Assembly (NCBI RefSeq): GCF_002379085.1
Contig: NZ_NBZW01000023.1
Span: 1-64,000 of the forward strand
Source: Polaromonas sp. AET17H-212
GTDB taxonomy: Bacteria > Pseudomonadota > Gammaproteobacteria > Burkholderiales > Burkholderiaceae_C
DNA length: 64,000 bases
Direction of reading: 5' to 3'
Shown here: piece after piece, positions 8,725-16,542 of the stretch
Layout: every line of letters begins with the position of its first letter
Numbering within the stretch: the first letter of the stretch is position 1
The notes under the pieces: generated by a model
The model's input: only the letters and a program-made list of their open reading frames with translations
Told to the model about the DNA's origin: nothing
Databases searched by the model: none
Position numbers and translations under genes: made by a program

Positions 8725-8890
8725 GGGTGGGGAAAATCGTGCGCGGGGGGCAGGCCGGTCAACCCGTCATGGTAGCCGCTTCAGGGGGACGTGCTGGCCG
8801 CCCGGCTTCGCGGTCACGTCCTACCTGAGGATCAGCGCCGGGTGCTTATGCCATGGCCCGTCGGGTGCTAAAAACAGTCGTTACGACGGC

Positions 8891-8929
8891 AACGCGTTGT
8901 TAACGCGTCATTAACGCGTTGTCAACGCG
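8891..8929 (+). promoter_or_regulatory. Four AACGCG boxes spaced exactly 11 bp apart upstream of tspO
   Basis: AACGCG occurs at 8891, 8902, 8913 and 8924, one helical turn apart, ending 19 bases before the tspO start. Boxes 1 and 3 extend to the palindrome AACGCGTT. The array is on one DNA face, as expected of a cooperative operator. The binding protein is unknown. Confidence 0.55.
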
Positions 8930-8948
8930 ACTTTCTCGAAGGATTTTC

Positions 8949-9359
8949 ATGGACAGCAGCAGCAGCGCCGCCTGGTACGCCCAGTTGAGCAAGCCTTTTT
9001 TTGCGCCACCGGCAGGGGTGTTCGGTCCGGTGTGGACCGTTCTTTACGTCATCATCGCCGTCAGCTTCGGTTTTGTGTTGCTGCAATACCTCAAGCGCCG
9101 CCTGCCGTTTCGCGTGCTGCTGCCTTTCATCCTGAACCTGCTGTGCAATCTGGCGTACACGCCCATCCAGTTCGGCCTGAAGAACAACGCGCTGGCCAGT
9201 CTCGACATCCTGCTGGTGCTTGGCACGCTGGTCTGGGCCATGGCGGCCATCTGGCAGCGGGCGCGCTGGGTGGTCTGGGTCAACATCCCCTACCTGCTGT
9301 GGGTCCTGTTTGCGACGGTGCTGCAACTCAGCATCACCTGGCTGAACCGGGCCGGCTGA
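8949..9359 (+). CDS. tspO: TspO/MBR family membrane protein
   Basis: Tryptophan-rich sensory protein / peripheral benzodiazepine receptor homologue, a five-helix inner or outer membrane protein that binds porphyrins and affects tetrapyrrole and stress responses in other bacteria. The 136-residue protein carries the N-terminal motif WYxxLxKPxFxPP with GPVWTVLY, then five hydrophobic segments with the usual Trp/Arg-rich WQRARWVVWVN between helices 3 and 4 and WVLFATVLQ in the last helix. The start at 8949 is fixed by GAAGGA five bases upstream; the frame is open 30 bases further. The phased AACGCG array just upstream suggests a dedicated regulator. Confidence 0.88.
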   Translation: MDSSSSAAWYAQLSKPFFAPPAGVFGPVWTVLYVIIAVSFGFVLLQYLKRRLPFRVLLPFILNLLCNLAYTPIQFGLKNNALASLDILLVLGTLVWAMAAIWQRARWVVWVNIPYLLWVLFATVLQLSITWLNRAG

Positions 9360-9413
9360 TGACGCTGCGCCGTCCGCCCATGCCGGCCGCGCTCAGGCGC
9401 TGACAACGCAGGC

Positions 9414-9650
9414 TCACAGGCCCAACAGTTTTTTGGCGTCGCCCAGGGCCTTCATGGATTCGTCGTGTTTGCCGGCCTTGTGGAAGGTCTCTCCTTCGGC
9501 ACGCAAGGCCTTGACCTTGCCCATGTCGGCGGCCGACAGCTTGGGATTGCTGGCGAGTTTGGCGTCTATCGCCTTCATCTCGTTGGGGCAGTTGTTGGCC
9601 AGAGCCAGTGACGAGGCGGCCAGGGCCGCGGCAGCAATGATGAGTTTCAT
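9414..9650 (-). CDS. Small exported helical protein of unknown function
   Basis: A 78-residue protein starting MKLIIAAAALAASSLALA, a signal peptide with likely cleavage before NNCPNEM. The mature part is a Lys- and Ala-rich pair of helices containing one cysteine; the spacing AKLASN..KVKALRAEGE..HKAGKHDESMKALGDAKKLL resembles a TPR-like hairpin. The ATG at 9650 is chosen over 9692 because it gives a clean signal peptide and has GGGAGA five bases upstream. It is convergent with tspO. Confidence 0.72.
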   Translation of the reverse strand: MKLIIAAAALAASSLALANNCPNEMKAIDAKLASNPKLSAADMGKVKALRAEGETFHKAGKHDESMKALGDAKKLLGL

Positions 9651-9836
9651 GCGAATCTCCCATGTCCAATGCGAGTCAGAAAATACTGACAATAAATGCT
9701 AGCAATAACCACCCCGTGGTGGCAAGCGCTTGACCGCAAGGCCGGCCGGGGCATTGCAGCAAAAGCCGGCCGCAGCGCCCGGGAAGCGGCCGGCCCTTAA
9801 AATCAGCGGCTTTCCCACCGACTACCGGGTTGACCC

Positions 9837-10532
9837 ATGTCTCTTGAAGTTACCGAAGCCCAGACGGGCGAGCAGCCCGTCGCCACCATTGTGATCATGC
9901 ACGGCCTGGGCGCCGACGGCCGCGATTTTGTTCCCGTGGCCGAGCAGCTCGATTTGTCCAGCGTGGGCCCGGTGCGCTTCCTGTTTCCCCATGCACCGGT
10001 GATTCCCGTCACCATCAACGGCGGCTACCAGATGCCGGCGTGGTACGACATCCTGGGGGCCAACCTGACGGCAGGCCAGGACGAAACCGGCATGCGCCAG
10101 ACCCAAGCCGCCATCAACACGCTGCTGGAACGCGAAACCTCGCGCGGCATTCCGGCCAGCCGCATCGTGGTGGCCGGTTTTTCCCAGGGTTGTGCGATGG
10201 CGCTGATGACCGGCCTGCGTTATCCCGAACGGCTGGCCGGCATCATGGGGCTGTCGGGTTACCTGCCGCTGGCGCATACCGTGGCGGCAGAGCGCAGCTC
10301 GGCCAACGAAGGGCTGCCGATTTTCCTGGCGCACGGCAAGCGCGACGGCGTGGTGCCGCTGGCCGCGGCCACCGGCACGCGCGACGCGCTGGTGGCGCTG
10401 GGTTATCCGGTGGACTGGCACGAATACGACATGGAACACTCGGTCTGCATGGAAGAGATCGCCGACATGAACCAGTGGCTGCTGCGCGTGTTGTCCGGTT
10501 CTAGCGCTTCAGACGAAAATCGGCAGCCGTAA
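9837..10532 (+). CDS. Carboxylesterase/phospholipase of the alpha/beta-hydrolase fold
   Basis: Cytoplasmic serine hydrolase of the carboxylesterase/lysophospholipase-like family (231 aa, normal length). The oxyanion strand MHGLGADG lies near residue 21, the nucleophile elbow GFSQG places catalytic Ser at residue 116, the acid is in GKRDGVVP and the base in MEHSVC. Homologues cleave short-chain esters; the natural substrate is unknown. No signal peptide. It is a single-gene unit with 255 bases before gshA. Confidence 0.9.
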   Translation: MSLEVTEAQTGEQPVATIVIMHGLGADGRDFVPVAEQLDLSSVGPVRFLFPHAPVIPVTINGGYQMPAWYDILGANLTAGQDETGMRQTQAAINTLLERETSRGIPASRIVVAGFSQGCAMALMTGLRYPERLAGIMGLSGYLPLAHTVAAERSSANEGLPIFLAHGKRDGVVPLAAATGTRDALVALGYPVDWHEYDMEHSVCMEEIADMNQWLLRVLSGSSASDENRQP

Positions 10533-10637
10533 GGGCTTTCCCGTGATGGCGCTGCGCCGGGTTTCCTGCCCGGTTCCGACCGGTGGCTGCATTTTGAAAT
10601 GAAATAAGCCACCGACCCAAGCAGGACGGGCGCCATC

Positions 10638-10654
10638 AGCTATCAAAACCATAG
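10638..10654 (+). repeat. Copy of the AGCTATCAAAA intergenic repeat
   Basis: AGCTATCAAAACCATAG, with the ATAG end complementary to CTAT, lies in the gap before gshA. Confidence 0.65.
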
Positions 10655-10787
10655 TGTTGTGCACAAGCCGGCAAGAGCGGACCGCGTCGCGCCGCGTGGC
10701 AAGGCCCGGCGCCGCGCCGCCCGGCCTGCAAACAACCCCGGCCTGTGATACCTTGCACGCCACGAACGATTCAGAGGGAAGAACTTT

Positions 10788-12380
10788 ATGACCAGCTTGC
10801 TTGCGCGATCTGCCGCGCTTCTGGGAGACCGCCTCCAGGCGCTCGGCCCTGCCAGGCTGAAAGGCATGCGCCGCGGCATCGAGAAGGAAAGCCTGCGCGC
10901 CCAGCCCGGCGGCGCGCTGGCGCTGACGCCGCACCCGGCCGCGCTCGGCTCGGCCCTGACGCACCCCTGCATCACCACCGACTTCAGCGAGTCCCAGGTC
11001 GAACTCGTCACCGCCGCGCACAAGGGCCTGGGCGACGGCGCGGACGCCGCGCTGCGCGAGCTCACGCAGATTCACCAGTTCACCTACCGCGCGATGCAGG
11101 CCGTCGGCGACGAAATGCTCTGGGTCTCCAGCATGCCCTGCGGCCTGCCGACCGACGAGACCATTCCGATCGCGCGTTTCGGCTCATCCAATGTCGGGCG
11201 CGCCAAAAGCGTTTACCGCATGGGCCTGTCGCACCGCTACGGCCGGCGCATGCAGACCATCTCGGGCATCCACTACAACTGGTCGCTGCCCGACGTGACG
11301 AGTGAACAGTACTTTGCGCTGATCCGCAATTTCCGCCGCCATGCGTTTTTGCTGCTCTACCTGTTCGGCGCCTCGCCGGCCGTCTGTTCGACCTTTGTGG
11401 CCGGGCGCCAGCACGAGTTGCAGCAACTATCAAGCAGCACCATGTACATGCCGCACGGCACCTCGCTGCGCATGGGTCGCCTGGGTTACCAGAGCGATGC
11501 GCAGGCCTCGCTGGCCGTCAGCTACAACAGCCTGGAAGGTTACGGCGCCTCGCTGCAGGACGCGCTGACACGGCCTTACCCGGCCTATGAAGCGGTGGGC
11601 ATCCAGAACCCCGGCGGCGACTACAACCAGTTGGCCACCACCTTGCTGCAGATTGAAAACGAGTTCTACGGCACGATCCGGCCCAAACGCGTGATTTTCC
11701 CGGGCGAACGCCCGCTGCATGCGCTGCGCGAGCGCGGCGTCGAATACATCGAAGTGCGGCTGATGGACCTGGACCCGTTCGAGCCGGTCGGCATCAACGC
11801 CCAGACCATGCGTTTTCTCGACGTGTTCCTGCTGCACTGCCTGCTCAGCGACAGCCCGCCCGACACGCCGCAGGAGATCGCCGAACTCAAGCACAACCAG
11901 CACCACACCGCGGCGCGCGGGCGCCAGAGCGGCCTGCTGCTCAAGCGTGGCGGGCGAGAGGTGCCGCTGACCGGCTGGGGTGCCGAGGTGGTGGCGCAGT
12001 GTGCTCCGATTGCCGCCGCACTCGACGCGGCGAACGGGGGGGGCACGCAGTACCGCGACACCCTGCTGGCCGCCGAGGCGGCGCTGCTGGACCCTGCCAC
12101 CCTGCCATCGGCGCGTGTGCTGGCAGCCATGGCCAGGGACCACGAGAACTCCTTTGTTGCGTTTGCGCGCGAGCGCTCGGCCAGGACCAAAGAGGCGCTG
12201 CTCGGCCTGCCGTTTTCCGCCGAGCAACAGGCCGCGTTCGAGGCACTGTCGCGCCAGTCCATTGCCGAGCAGAAAAAAATCGAGGCGGCCGACACCATGC
12301 CTTTCGAGATCTACCGCCAGCAGTATGTCTCGGCCGACCGGCTGGGCTTGCCCAGCCGCGAGGCCGCGGTCGCGCTGTAG
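10788..12380 (+). CDS. gshA: Glutamate-cysteine ligase
   Basis: Catalyses the first, ATP-dependent step of glutathione synthesis, joining the gamma-carboxyl of glutamate to cysteine in the cytoplasm. The 530-residue protein is of the E. coli GshA type (class I): RRGIEKESLR near residue 28, TTDFSESQVELVT near 64, then GLSHRYGRRMQTISGIHYNWSLP, NPGGDYNQLATTLLQIENEFY and YIEVRLMDLDPF. Length and motif order match the family. The start follows a purine-rich AGGGAAGA. gshB is not in the window. Confidence 0.95.
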   Translation: MTSLLARSAALLGDRLQALGPARLKGMRRGIEKESLRAQPGGALALTPHPAALGSALTHPCITTDFSESQVELVTAAHKGLGDGADAALRELTQIHQFTYRAMQAVGDEMLWVSSMPCGLPTDETIPIARFGSSNVGRAKSVYRMGLSHRYGRRMQTISGIHYNWSLPDVTSEQYFALIRNFRRHAFLLLYLFGASPAVCSTFVAGRQHELQQLSSSTMYMPHGTSLRMGRLGYQSDAQASLAVSYNSLEGYGASLQDALTRPYPAYEAVGIQNPGGDYNQLATTLLQIENEFYGTIRPKRVIFPGERPLHALRERGVEYIEVRLMDLDPFEPVGINAQTMRFLDVFLLHCLLSDSPPDTPQEIAELKHNQHHTAARGRQSGLLLKRGGREVPLTGWGAEVVAQCAPIAAALDAANGGGTQYRDTLLAAEAALLDPATLPSARVLAAMARDHENSFVAFARERSARTKEALLGLPFSAEQQAAFEALSRQSIAEQKKIEAADTMPFEIYRQQYVSADRLGLPSREAAVAL

Positions 12381-12382
12381 CC

Positions 12383-12403
12383 GGCGGCTTGCGTAAAGCC
12401 GCC
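12383..12403. terminator. Hairpin between convergent gshA and PfpI-like genes
   Basis: GGCGGCTT and AAGCCGCC flank a five-base loop three bases after the gshA stop. There is no T-run, so termination is only suggested by its position between convergent genes. Confidence 0.4.
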
Positions 12404-12410
12404 CGCAGGC

Positions 12411-13100
12411 TCAGGCCGGCCGGGAGGCCAGCTGACGCAGCACTTCATGCGCCGCCGCTTCGGACGAGGCCGGGTTCTGTCCGGTGATCAGATTGGCGTC
12501 GTTCACCACGTAAGACTGCCAGTCGGCGCCCTTGCTGTAGTCGCCGCCGTGGTTGCGCAGCATGTCTTCGACCAGGAAAGGCACGACATCGGTGAGCTGC
12601 GCCGCCGCTTCCTCGGTGTTGGTGAAACCCGCGACCTTTTTACCCTGCACCAGCGGCGCGCCGCTGGCGGCCCTGGCGTGGCGCAACACACCGGGCGCGT
12701 GGCAGACCGCCGCCACTGGTTTGCCGGCGGCGAACATGCGCTCGATCAGCCCGATCGAGGCCTTGTCTTCGGCCAGGTCCCACAGCGGGCCGTGGCCACC
12801 GGGGTAGAACACTGCGTCGAAGTCCGCATCCTTCAGGCCGGCCAGCTTGACGGTGTGTGCCAGCGCCTGCTGGGCCGGGCTGTCTTCCTTGAAGCGGCGT
12901 GTGGCGTCGGTCTGCGCGTCCGGGGCGTCGCTTTTCGGGTCCAGCGGCGGCTGCCCGCCTTGGGGGGAGGCCAGTGTGATGTCGGCGCCTGCGTCCTTGA
13001 AGACATAGTAAGGGGCTGCAAATTCTTCCAGCCAGAAGCCGGTTTTTTTGCCGGTGTCGCCGAGCTGGTCGTGTGAGGTCAAAACCATCAGTATCTTCAT
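12411..13100 (-). CDS. DJ-1/PfpI superfamily protein
   Basis: Class I glutamine amidotransferase-like protein of 229 residues, of the Hsp31/YDR533C-like branch: GFWLEEFAAPYYVFKDAG near residue 22, LASPQGG, a DAVFYPGGHGPLWDL strand and the nucleophile elbow AVCHAPG with Cys near residue 130. Relatives are glyoxalases, deglycases or chaperones; the precise activity is not settled for this group. The start ATG at 13100 has AGGAG six bases upstream. The frame stays open far upstream only because it lies antisense to ylqF. Confidence 0.88.
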   Translation of the reverse strand: MKILMVLTSHDQLGDTGKKTGFWLEEFAAPYYVFKDAGADITLASPQGGQPPLDPKSDAPDAQTDATRRFKEDSPAQQALAHTVKLAGLKDADFDAVFYPGGHGPLWDLAEDKASIGLIERMFAAGKPVAAVCHAPGVLRHARAASGAPLVQGKKVAGFTNTEEAAAQLTDVVPFLVEDMLRNHGGDYSKGADWQSYVVNDANLITGQNPASSEAAAHEVLRQLASRPA

Positions 13101-13319
13101 GGGTGCTCCTTGAAAGCGCGGCCAGGGCTGCGCGGTGAAAATGGGGGAAGCCGCATGGCGCGGCCGGTGTGTCATCTTCCCGTGCCAGGGCCGCTCGCCG
13201 CGTAGGCGGGGGGAAGGTCTGCCTGTCAGGCCCGGTCGCCCGGGTGGGTGACAATCCCTGCTGGCCGGCTGCATCGCGCAGCCCGCGCCCGAGCAACGAA
13301 CAGAAAGCGTATCCCGACA

Positions 13320-14273
13320 ATGGCTATCCAGTGGTTCCCCGGTCACATGCACCTGACCAAGAAGGCGATCAGTGAGCGCATCAAGGAAATTGATGTGGTC
13401 ATCGAGCTGCTGGACGCGCGCCTGCCCGGCTCCAGCGCCAACCCCATGCTGGCCGAACTGACCGGCGCCAAGCCCGCGCTCAAGGTGCTCAACAAGCAGG
13501 ACCTGGCCGATCCGGCGCGCACGCCGCTCTGGCTCGCGCACTACAACAGCCTGCCCGGGACCAGCGCGATTGCGCTCGACGCCAGCGAAACCACGCCGGC
13601 GCGCCGCCTGATTGACGCCTGCCACGCGCTGGCGCCCACGCGTGGCAGCATGGTCAAGCCCATGCGCGTGCTGATCTGCGGCATTCCCAATGTCGGCAAG
13701 TCCACGCTGATCAACACCCTGACCGGCAAGCGCGCCACCAAGACCGGTGACGAGGCCGGCATCACCAAGCTCGAGCAGCGCATCGTGCTGGCCGACGGCT
13801 TTTACCTGTGGGACACGCCGGGCATGTTGTGGCCCCGCATCATCGTCGCCAAAAGCGGCTATAACCTGGCCGCCAGCGGCGCCATTGGCCGCAATGCCTT
13901 CAACGAGGAAGAGGTCGCGCTGGAACTGCTGGACTACCTGATCCAGGCCTACCCAGCCCTGCTGGAGGCGCGCTACAAGCTCACGCTGACGCCCGGCATC
14001 ACCGACGAGCAACTGCTTGAGGAGATCGGCCGCAAGCGCGGTGCGGTGCTGAGCAAAGGCCGGGTGAACCTGCAGAAAGCCGCGGAGATCGTGATTTACG
14101 AGTTCCGTGCCGCCACGCTGGGCCGCGTCACGCTGGAAACGCCCGAAGAGTTCGCCCAGTGGCTGGCCGCTGGGCAACTGCTCGATGCCGAGCGGCAGGT
14201 CAAGAAGGACCGGATAGAAACCGACCGCCTGGTGCGTTTCAAGAAAATTCCGCGACCGCCCCGCGAGGGTTGA
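13320..14273 (+). CDS. ylqF: Ribosome biogenesis GTPase YlqF/RbgA
   Basis: Circularly permuted GTPase that in Bacillus (RbgA) drives late 50S subunit assembly; the role in proteobacteria is inferred from homology. The permuted order is visible: WFPGHM at the start, G4 NKQDLAD near residue 57, then G1 GIPNVGKST near residue 120, the G2 region with TGDEAGIT, and G3 LWDTPG. The C-terminal helical domain ends near residue 317. The start at 13320 gives the conserved MAIQWFPGHM terminus; upstream codons in frame are not conserved-looking. Confidence 0.93.
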   Translation: MAIQWFPGHMHLTKKAISERIKEIDVVIELLDARLPGSSANPMLAELTGAKPALKVLNKQDLADPARTPLWLAHYNSLPGTSAIALDASETTPARRLIDACHALAPTRGSMVKPMRVLICGIPNVGKSTLINTLTGKRATKTGDEAGITKLEQRIVLADGFYLWDTPGMLWPRIIVAKSGYNLAASGAIGRNAFNEEEVALELLDYLIQAYPALLEARYKLTLTPGITDEQLLEEIGRKRGAVLSKGRVNLQKAAEIVIYEFRAATLGRVTLETPEEFAQWLAAGQLLDAERQVKKDRIETDRLVRFKKIPRPPREG

Positions 14274-14382
14274 GCACAGGGCCCGCCCGCCCGGACCTGC
14301 CATCGGGGGACAGCCAGTTCAGCTGTCTTCGATCACTGCCTGACGGCAGCGACGCGCCCCTCAAAATTTCTGGCCGCAGCCT

Positions 14383-14408
14383 CTTGAAAGCCTGCAAAGC
14401 GCCAATAT
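14383..14408 (+). promoter_or_regulatory. Possible heat-shock (sigma-32) promoter of the hsp20 pair
   Basis: CTTGAAA at 14383-14389 is followed, after 11 bases, by GCCAATAT at 14401-14408, compared with the RpoH consensus CTTGAAA / CCCCATNT. The -35 is exact and the -10 matches six of the seven or eight defined positions loosely. It lies about 135 bases before the first hsp20 start. Confidence 0.5.
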
Positions 14409-14541
14409 GTCCCTGCCGTCAGGGCGGCCACCGCGGTGCGGTGGCTGCGTTTGCCGTGGCGCCGTGGCCTGTCCCGGCAGTCCGGCAGCCCACCTGATGG
14501 TGTGAGTCCCTTCACAATTTTCAGAAAAGGAGATTGCCATC

Positions 14542-14982
14542 ATGAATGGATTGAACCTGTACGGCGACATCTTCGCCGACCTCAACCGCCTGCAGCAGAG
14601 CTTCGAGCAGGTTTTCCGGCCCGACGGCGCCAGCAGCATACGCGCGATGCCGCGCAACACCTTCCCGGTGATCAATGTGGGCAGCACGCCCGAAGCCATC
14701 GAGGTGCTGGCGCTGGCGCCTGGTCTCGACCCCGCCGCGCTGCAGCTTACGGTCGACAAGGGCCTGCTGGTCATGGCCGGCGAACGCAAGGCAGAACAGC
14801 CGGCCAATGACCAGGTGGCGGTTTATGCCAAGGAGCGCTTCGAGGGCGCTTTCCGGCGCGTGGTGTCCCTGCCCGAAGACGCCGACCCCACGGCCATCAG
14901 TGCGACCTACCGCGATGGCCTGCTGCGCGTCAGGGTGGCGCGCCGTGAGTCGTCGAAGCCGCGCCAGATCCAGATCCACTGA
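14542..14982 (+). CDS. Small heat shock protein, Hsp20/IbpA type, copy 1
   Basis: ATP-independent holdase chaperone that binds unfolding proteins and forms oligomers. The 146-residue protein has a short N-terminal arm, an alpha-crystallin domain from about residue 43 (TFPVINV) to 135, the KERFEGAFRRVVSLPEDAD block, and DGLLRVRVAR at the end of the domain. The C-terminal IQI is the I-x-I tail that docks into neighbouring subunits. The ribosome binding site is AAAAGGAGA. A possible sigma-32 promoter lies upstream, and a second hsp20 gene follows 36 bases after the stop, so the two form an operon. Confidence 0.92.
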   Translation: MNGLNLYGDIFADLNRLQQSFEQVFRPDGASSIRAMPRNTFPVINVGSTPEAIEVLALAPGLDPAALQLTVDKGLLVMAGERKAEQPANDQVAVYAKERFEGAFRRVVSLPEDADPTAISATYRDGLLRVRVARRESSKPRQIQIH

Positions 14983-15018
14983 AACCCTGAATTTTTTACT
15001 TTTTTCAAGGAGCATGTG

Positions 15019-15453
15019 ATGAACCAGAACACAGCTTTGAGCCAGAGCAACCCGGCCCGCGATGTGGCGCCAGCCGTCCAGGGCGGCGCCGACAGCGCGC
15101 AGGGCGTCTTGGCGCAGCGCACGACGGCCGTGCTGCCGCCTGTGGACATTTTTGAAGACGATGCCGGCTTTACCATGCTGGCCGACCTGCCCGGCGTGGC
15201 CAAGGACCGGCTGACCGTGCGGGTGGACGGCGACAACCTGGTGATTGAAGGGGCCGCGGCGGCGCCGGTGGGGGCCGACATGACGCTGATCTACGGCGAG
15301 GTGCTGAACCCGCTGTACCGCCGCACCTTCACCTTGAGCCGGGAGCTGGACCCGGGGAAAATCGAGGCGAAACTCGACAACGGGGTGCTTCGGCTGAACA
15401 TTCCCAAGGCCGAAGAGGCCAGGCCGCGCCGCATCGAGGTGGCCCTGGCCTGA
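15019..15453 (+). CDS. Small heat shock protein, Hsp20 type, copy 2
   Basis: Second chaperone of the hsp20 operon, 144 residues. Its N-terminal arm is longer and disordered-looking (about 45 residues rich in Gln, Ala and Gly). The alpha-crystallin domain begins PPVDIFEDDAGFTMLADLPGV, contains LYRRTFTLSRELD and ends NGVLRLNIPK. The tail lacks an obvious I-x-I. The ATG at 15019 is six bases after AAGGAG; the GTG just before it is too close. Sequence similarity to copy 1 is low, so the pair probably forms hetero-oligomers as IbpA/IbpB do, by analogy. Confidence 0.92.
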   Translation: MNQNTALSQSNPARDVAPAVQGGADSAQGVLAQRTTAVLPPVDIFEDDAGFTMLADLPGVAKDRLTVRVDGDNLVIEGAAAAPVGADMTLIYGEVLNPLYRRTFTLSRELDPGKIEAKLDNGVLRLNIPKAEEARPRRIEVALA

Positions 15454-15467
15454 GCGGCCCGAGTATG

Positions 15468-15905
15468 TCAGTGCGGGCGCGTGCAGTAGGCGAGGAACTG
15501 GTCGAGTTCGGTGGACTTGTCGAAAACCGCATCCGCACCGCACGCCAGGCAGCGCTGGCGGATGTCGTCCGTGGCGTAGTTGGACAACACCACCACGCGT
15601 TGTTGCCGCGAGCGCTGCCGGCAACCCTTGAGCACGCCCAGCCCGCTGCCCTGTTGAAGGAAAAGATCGACCACCAGCAGTTGCCAGTCGCGCGGATGCT
15701 GGGCCAGCCAGAGGCAGGCGCCTTGTTCGGTCTCTGCGTAGCCCACCGTCTGCACGCCGGCCAGCTCGGTCAATGTGTCGACCAGGTTGTCCCGGATCAC
15801 CGCGTTGTCCTCCACGATATAGGCCTTCAACGCTGCGGGGCGTCGGGTGGGGGAAGGGTGGCCGGCCCCTTGGAGGGTTCCGGCGGCAAGGTTCACGGGA
15901 GTCAC
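15468..15905 (-). CDS. Response regulator receiver (CheY-like) protein
   Basis: Single-domain receiver protein. The domain begins LKAYIVEDNAVIRDNL, with the acidic pair Glu-Asp, the phosphoacceptor Asp in LLVVDLFLQQG, the switch residue Ser in VVVLSNYA, and Lys in AVFDKS. No DNA-binding output domain follows, so it acts by protein contact or in a phosphorelay. The start is uncertain: I prefer GTG at 15905, preceded by GGGGAG; a TTG at 15989 would lengthen and one at 15830 would shorten the N-terminus. The domain itself starts near 15830. It is convergent with the hsp20 operon, and no kinase is adjacent. Confidence 0.82.
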   Translation of the reverse strand: MTPVNLAAGTLQGAGHPSPTRRPAALKAYIVEDNAVIRDNLVDTLTELAGVQTVGYAETEQGACLWLAQHPRDWQLLVVDLFLQQGSGLGVLKGCRQRSRQQRVVVLSNYATDDIRQRCLACGADAVFDKSTELDQFLAYCTRPH

Positions 15906-16123
15906 GTAGCCAGTCTCCCCCGCTGACCGCAGGAATGGCGCAAGGGATTGCACTGCGCCGGTGTAGGACAGTGCGCTCCAAGTGCCCAATGGGCCTGTGC
16001 GGATCGCCGTCGCGTCAGCGCCGGTGTCGCCTGTGCCCGCTCATCCAGGCGCCAGCTCTTACGTTCCGTGTGCCTGATGCTACAAAAAATGTAGCGATGG
16101 CGACGGGCGGAACTGCCGTGAAA

Positions 16124-16381
16124 CTACAGCGGGCCCGACGGACCGGTCCTGCCGGCGAGGCGCCGGCGCACATACACGCCGATAAAGCCGAGGCCCAGCA
16201 CCAGTGCAAACCAGCCCACCAGTGAAGCCTTGGCGACGATGCCCTGCATGCCCGGCGAGCTGATGAAGTAAGGCGACACCAGCACGGCCAGGCCGATCAG
16301 GACGCACAGGAGTCCCTTGACCAAAAGCTCGTTGTTGGCCTTGTTGCTGTGCCTTCGGATGGGGGGTGGAGGTAGGGGCAT
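16124..16381 (-). CDS. Small inner-membrane protein of unknown function
   Basis: An 85-residue protein starting MPLPPPPIRRHSNKANNELLVKG, with two predicted membrane helices: roughly GLLCVLIGLAVLVSPYFI and WFALVLGLGFIGVYV, followed by a basic VRRRL tail. No named domain is recognised. The ATG at 16381 is chosen because upstream in-frame residues are unlike a protein N-terminus. It diverges from the molybdoenzyme gene at 16543. Confidence 0.6.
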   Translation of the reverse strand: MPLPPPPIRRHSNKANNELLVKGLLCVLIGLAVLVSPYFISSPGMQGIVAKASLVGWFALVLGLGFIGVYVRRRLAGRTGPSGPL

Positions 16382-16542
16382 GGCCTGATTGTCGGCCAAA
16401 TGCGGGGGGCAGGCTGCCCCAGGGGCTTGCCGGTATTGCGCCGGACGGATCGCCGCAACGGACTTATAGTGGCTGCTTCCCATTTTCCGGCCCGCGCCCC
16501 AGCGTGCGCGCGGGCCATTTTCGCCATTTCCAGGAGCTATTT

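Noticed and set aside
12411..14303. A 630-codon minus-strand frame extending the PfpI-like gene over ylqF
   Set aside because: The extension lies antisense to the conserved GTPase, and the PfpI family starts at 13100 with a good ribosome binding site.
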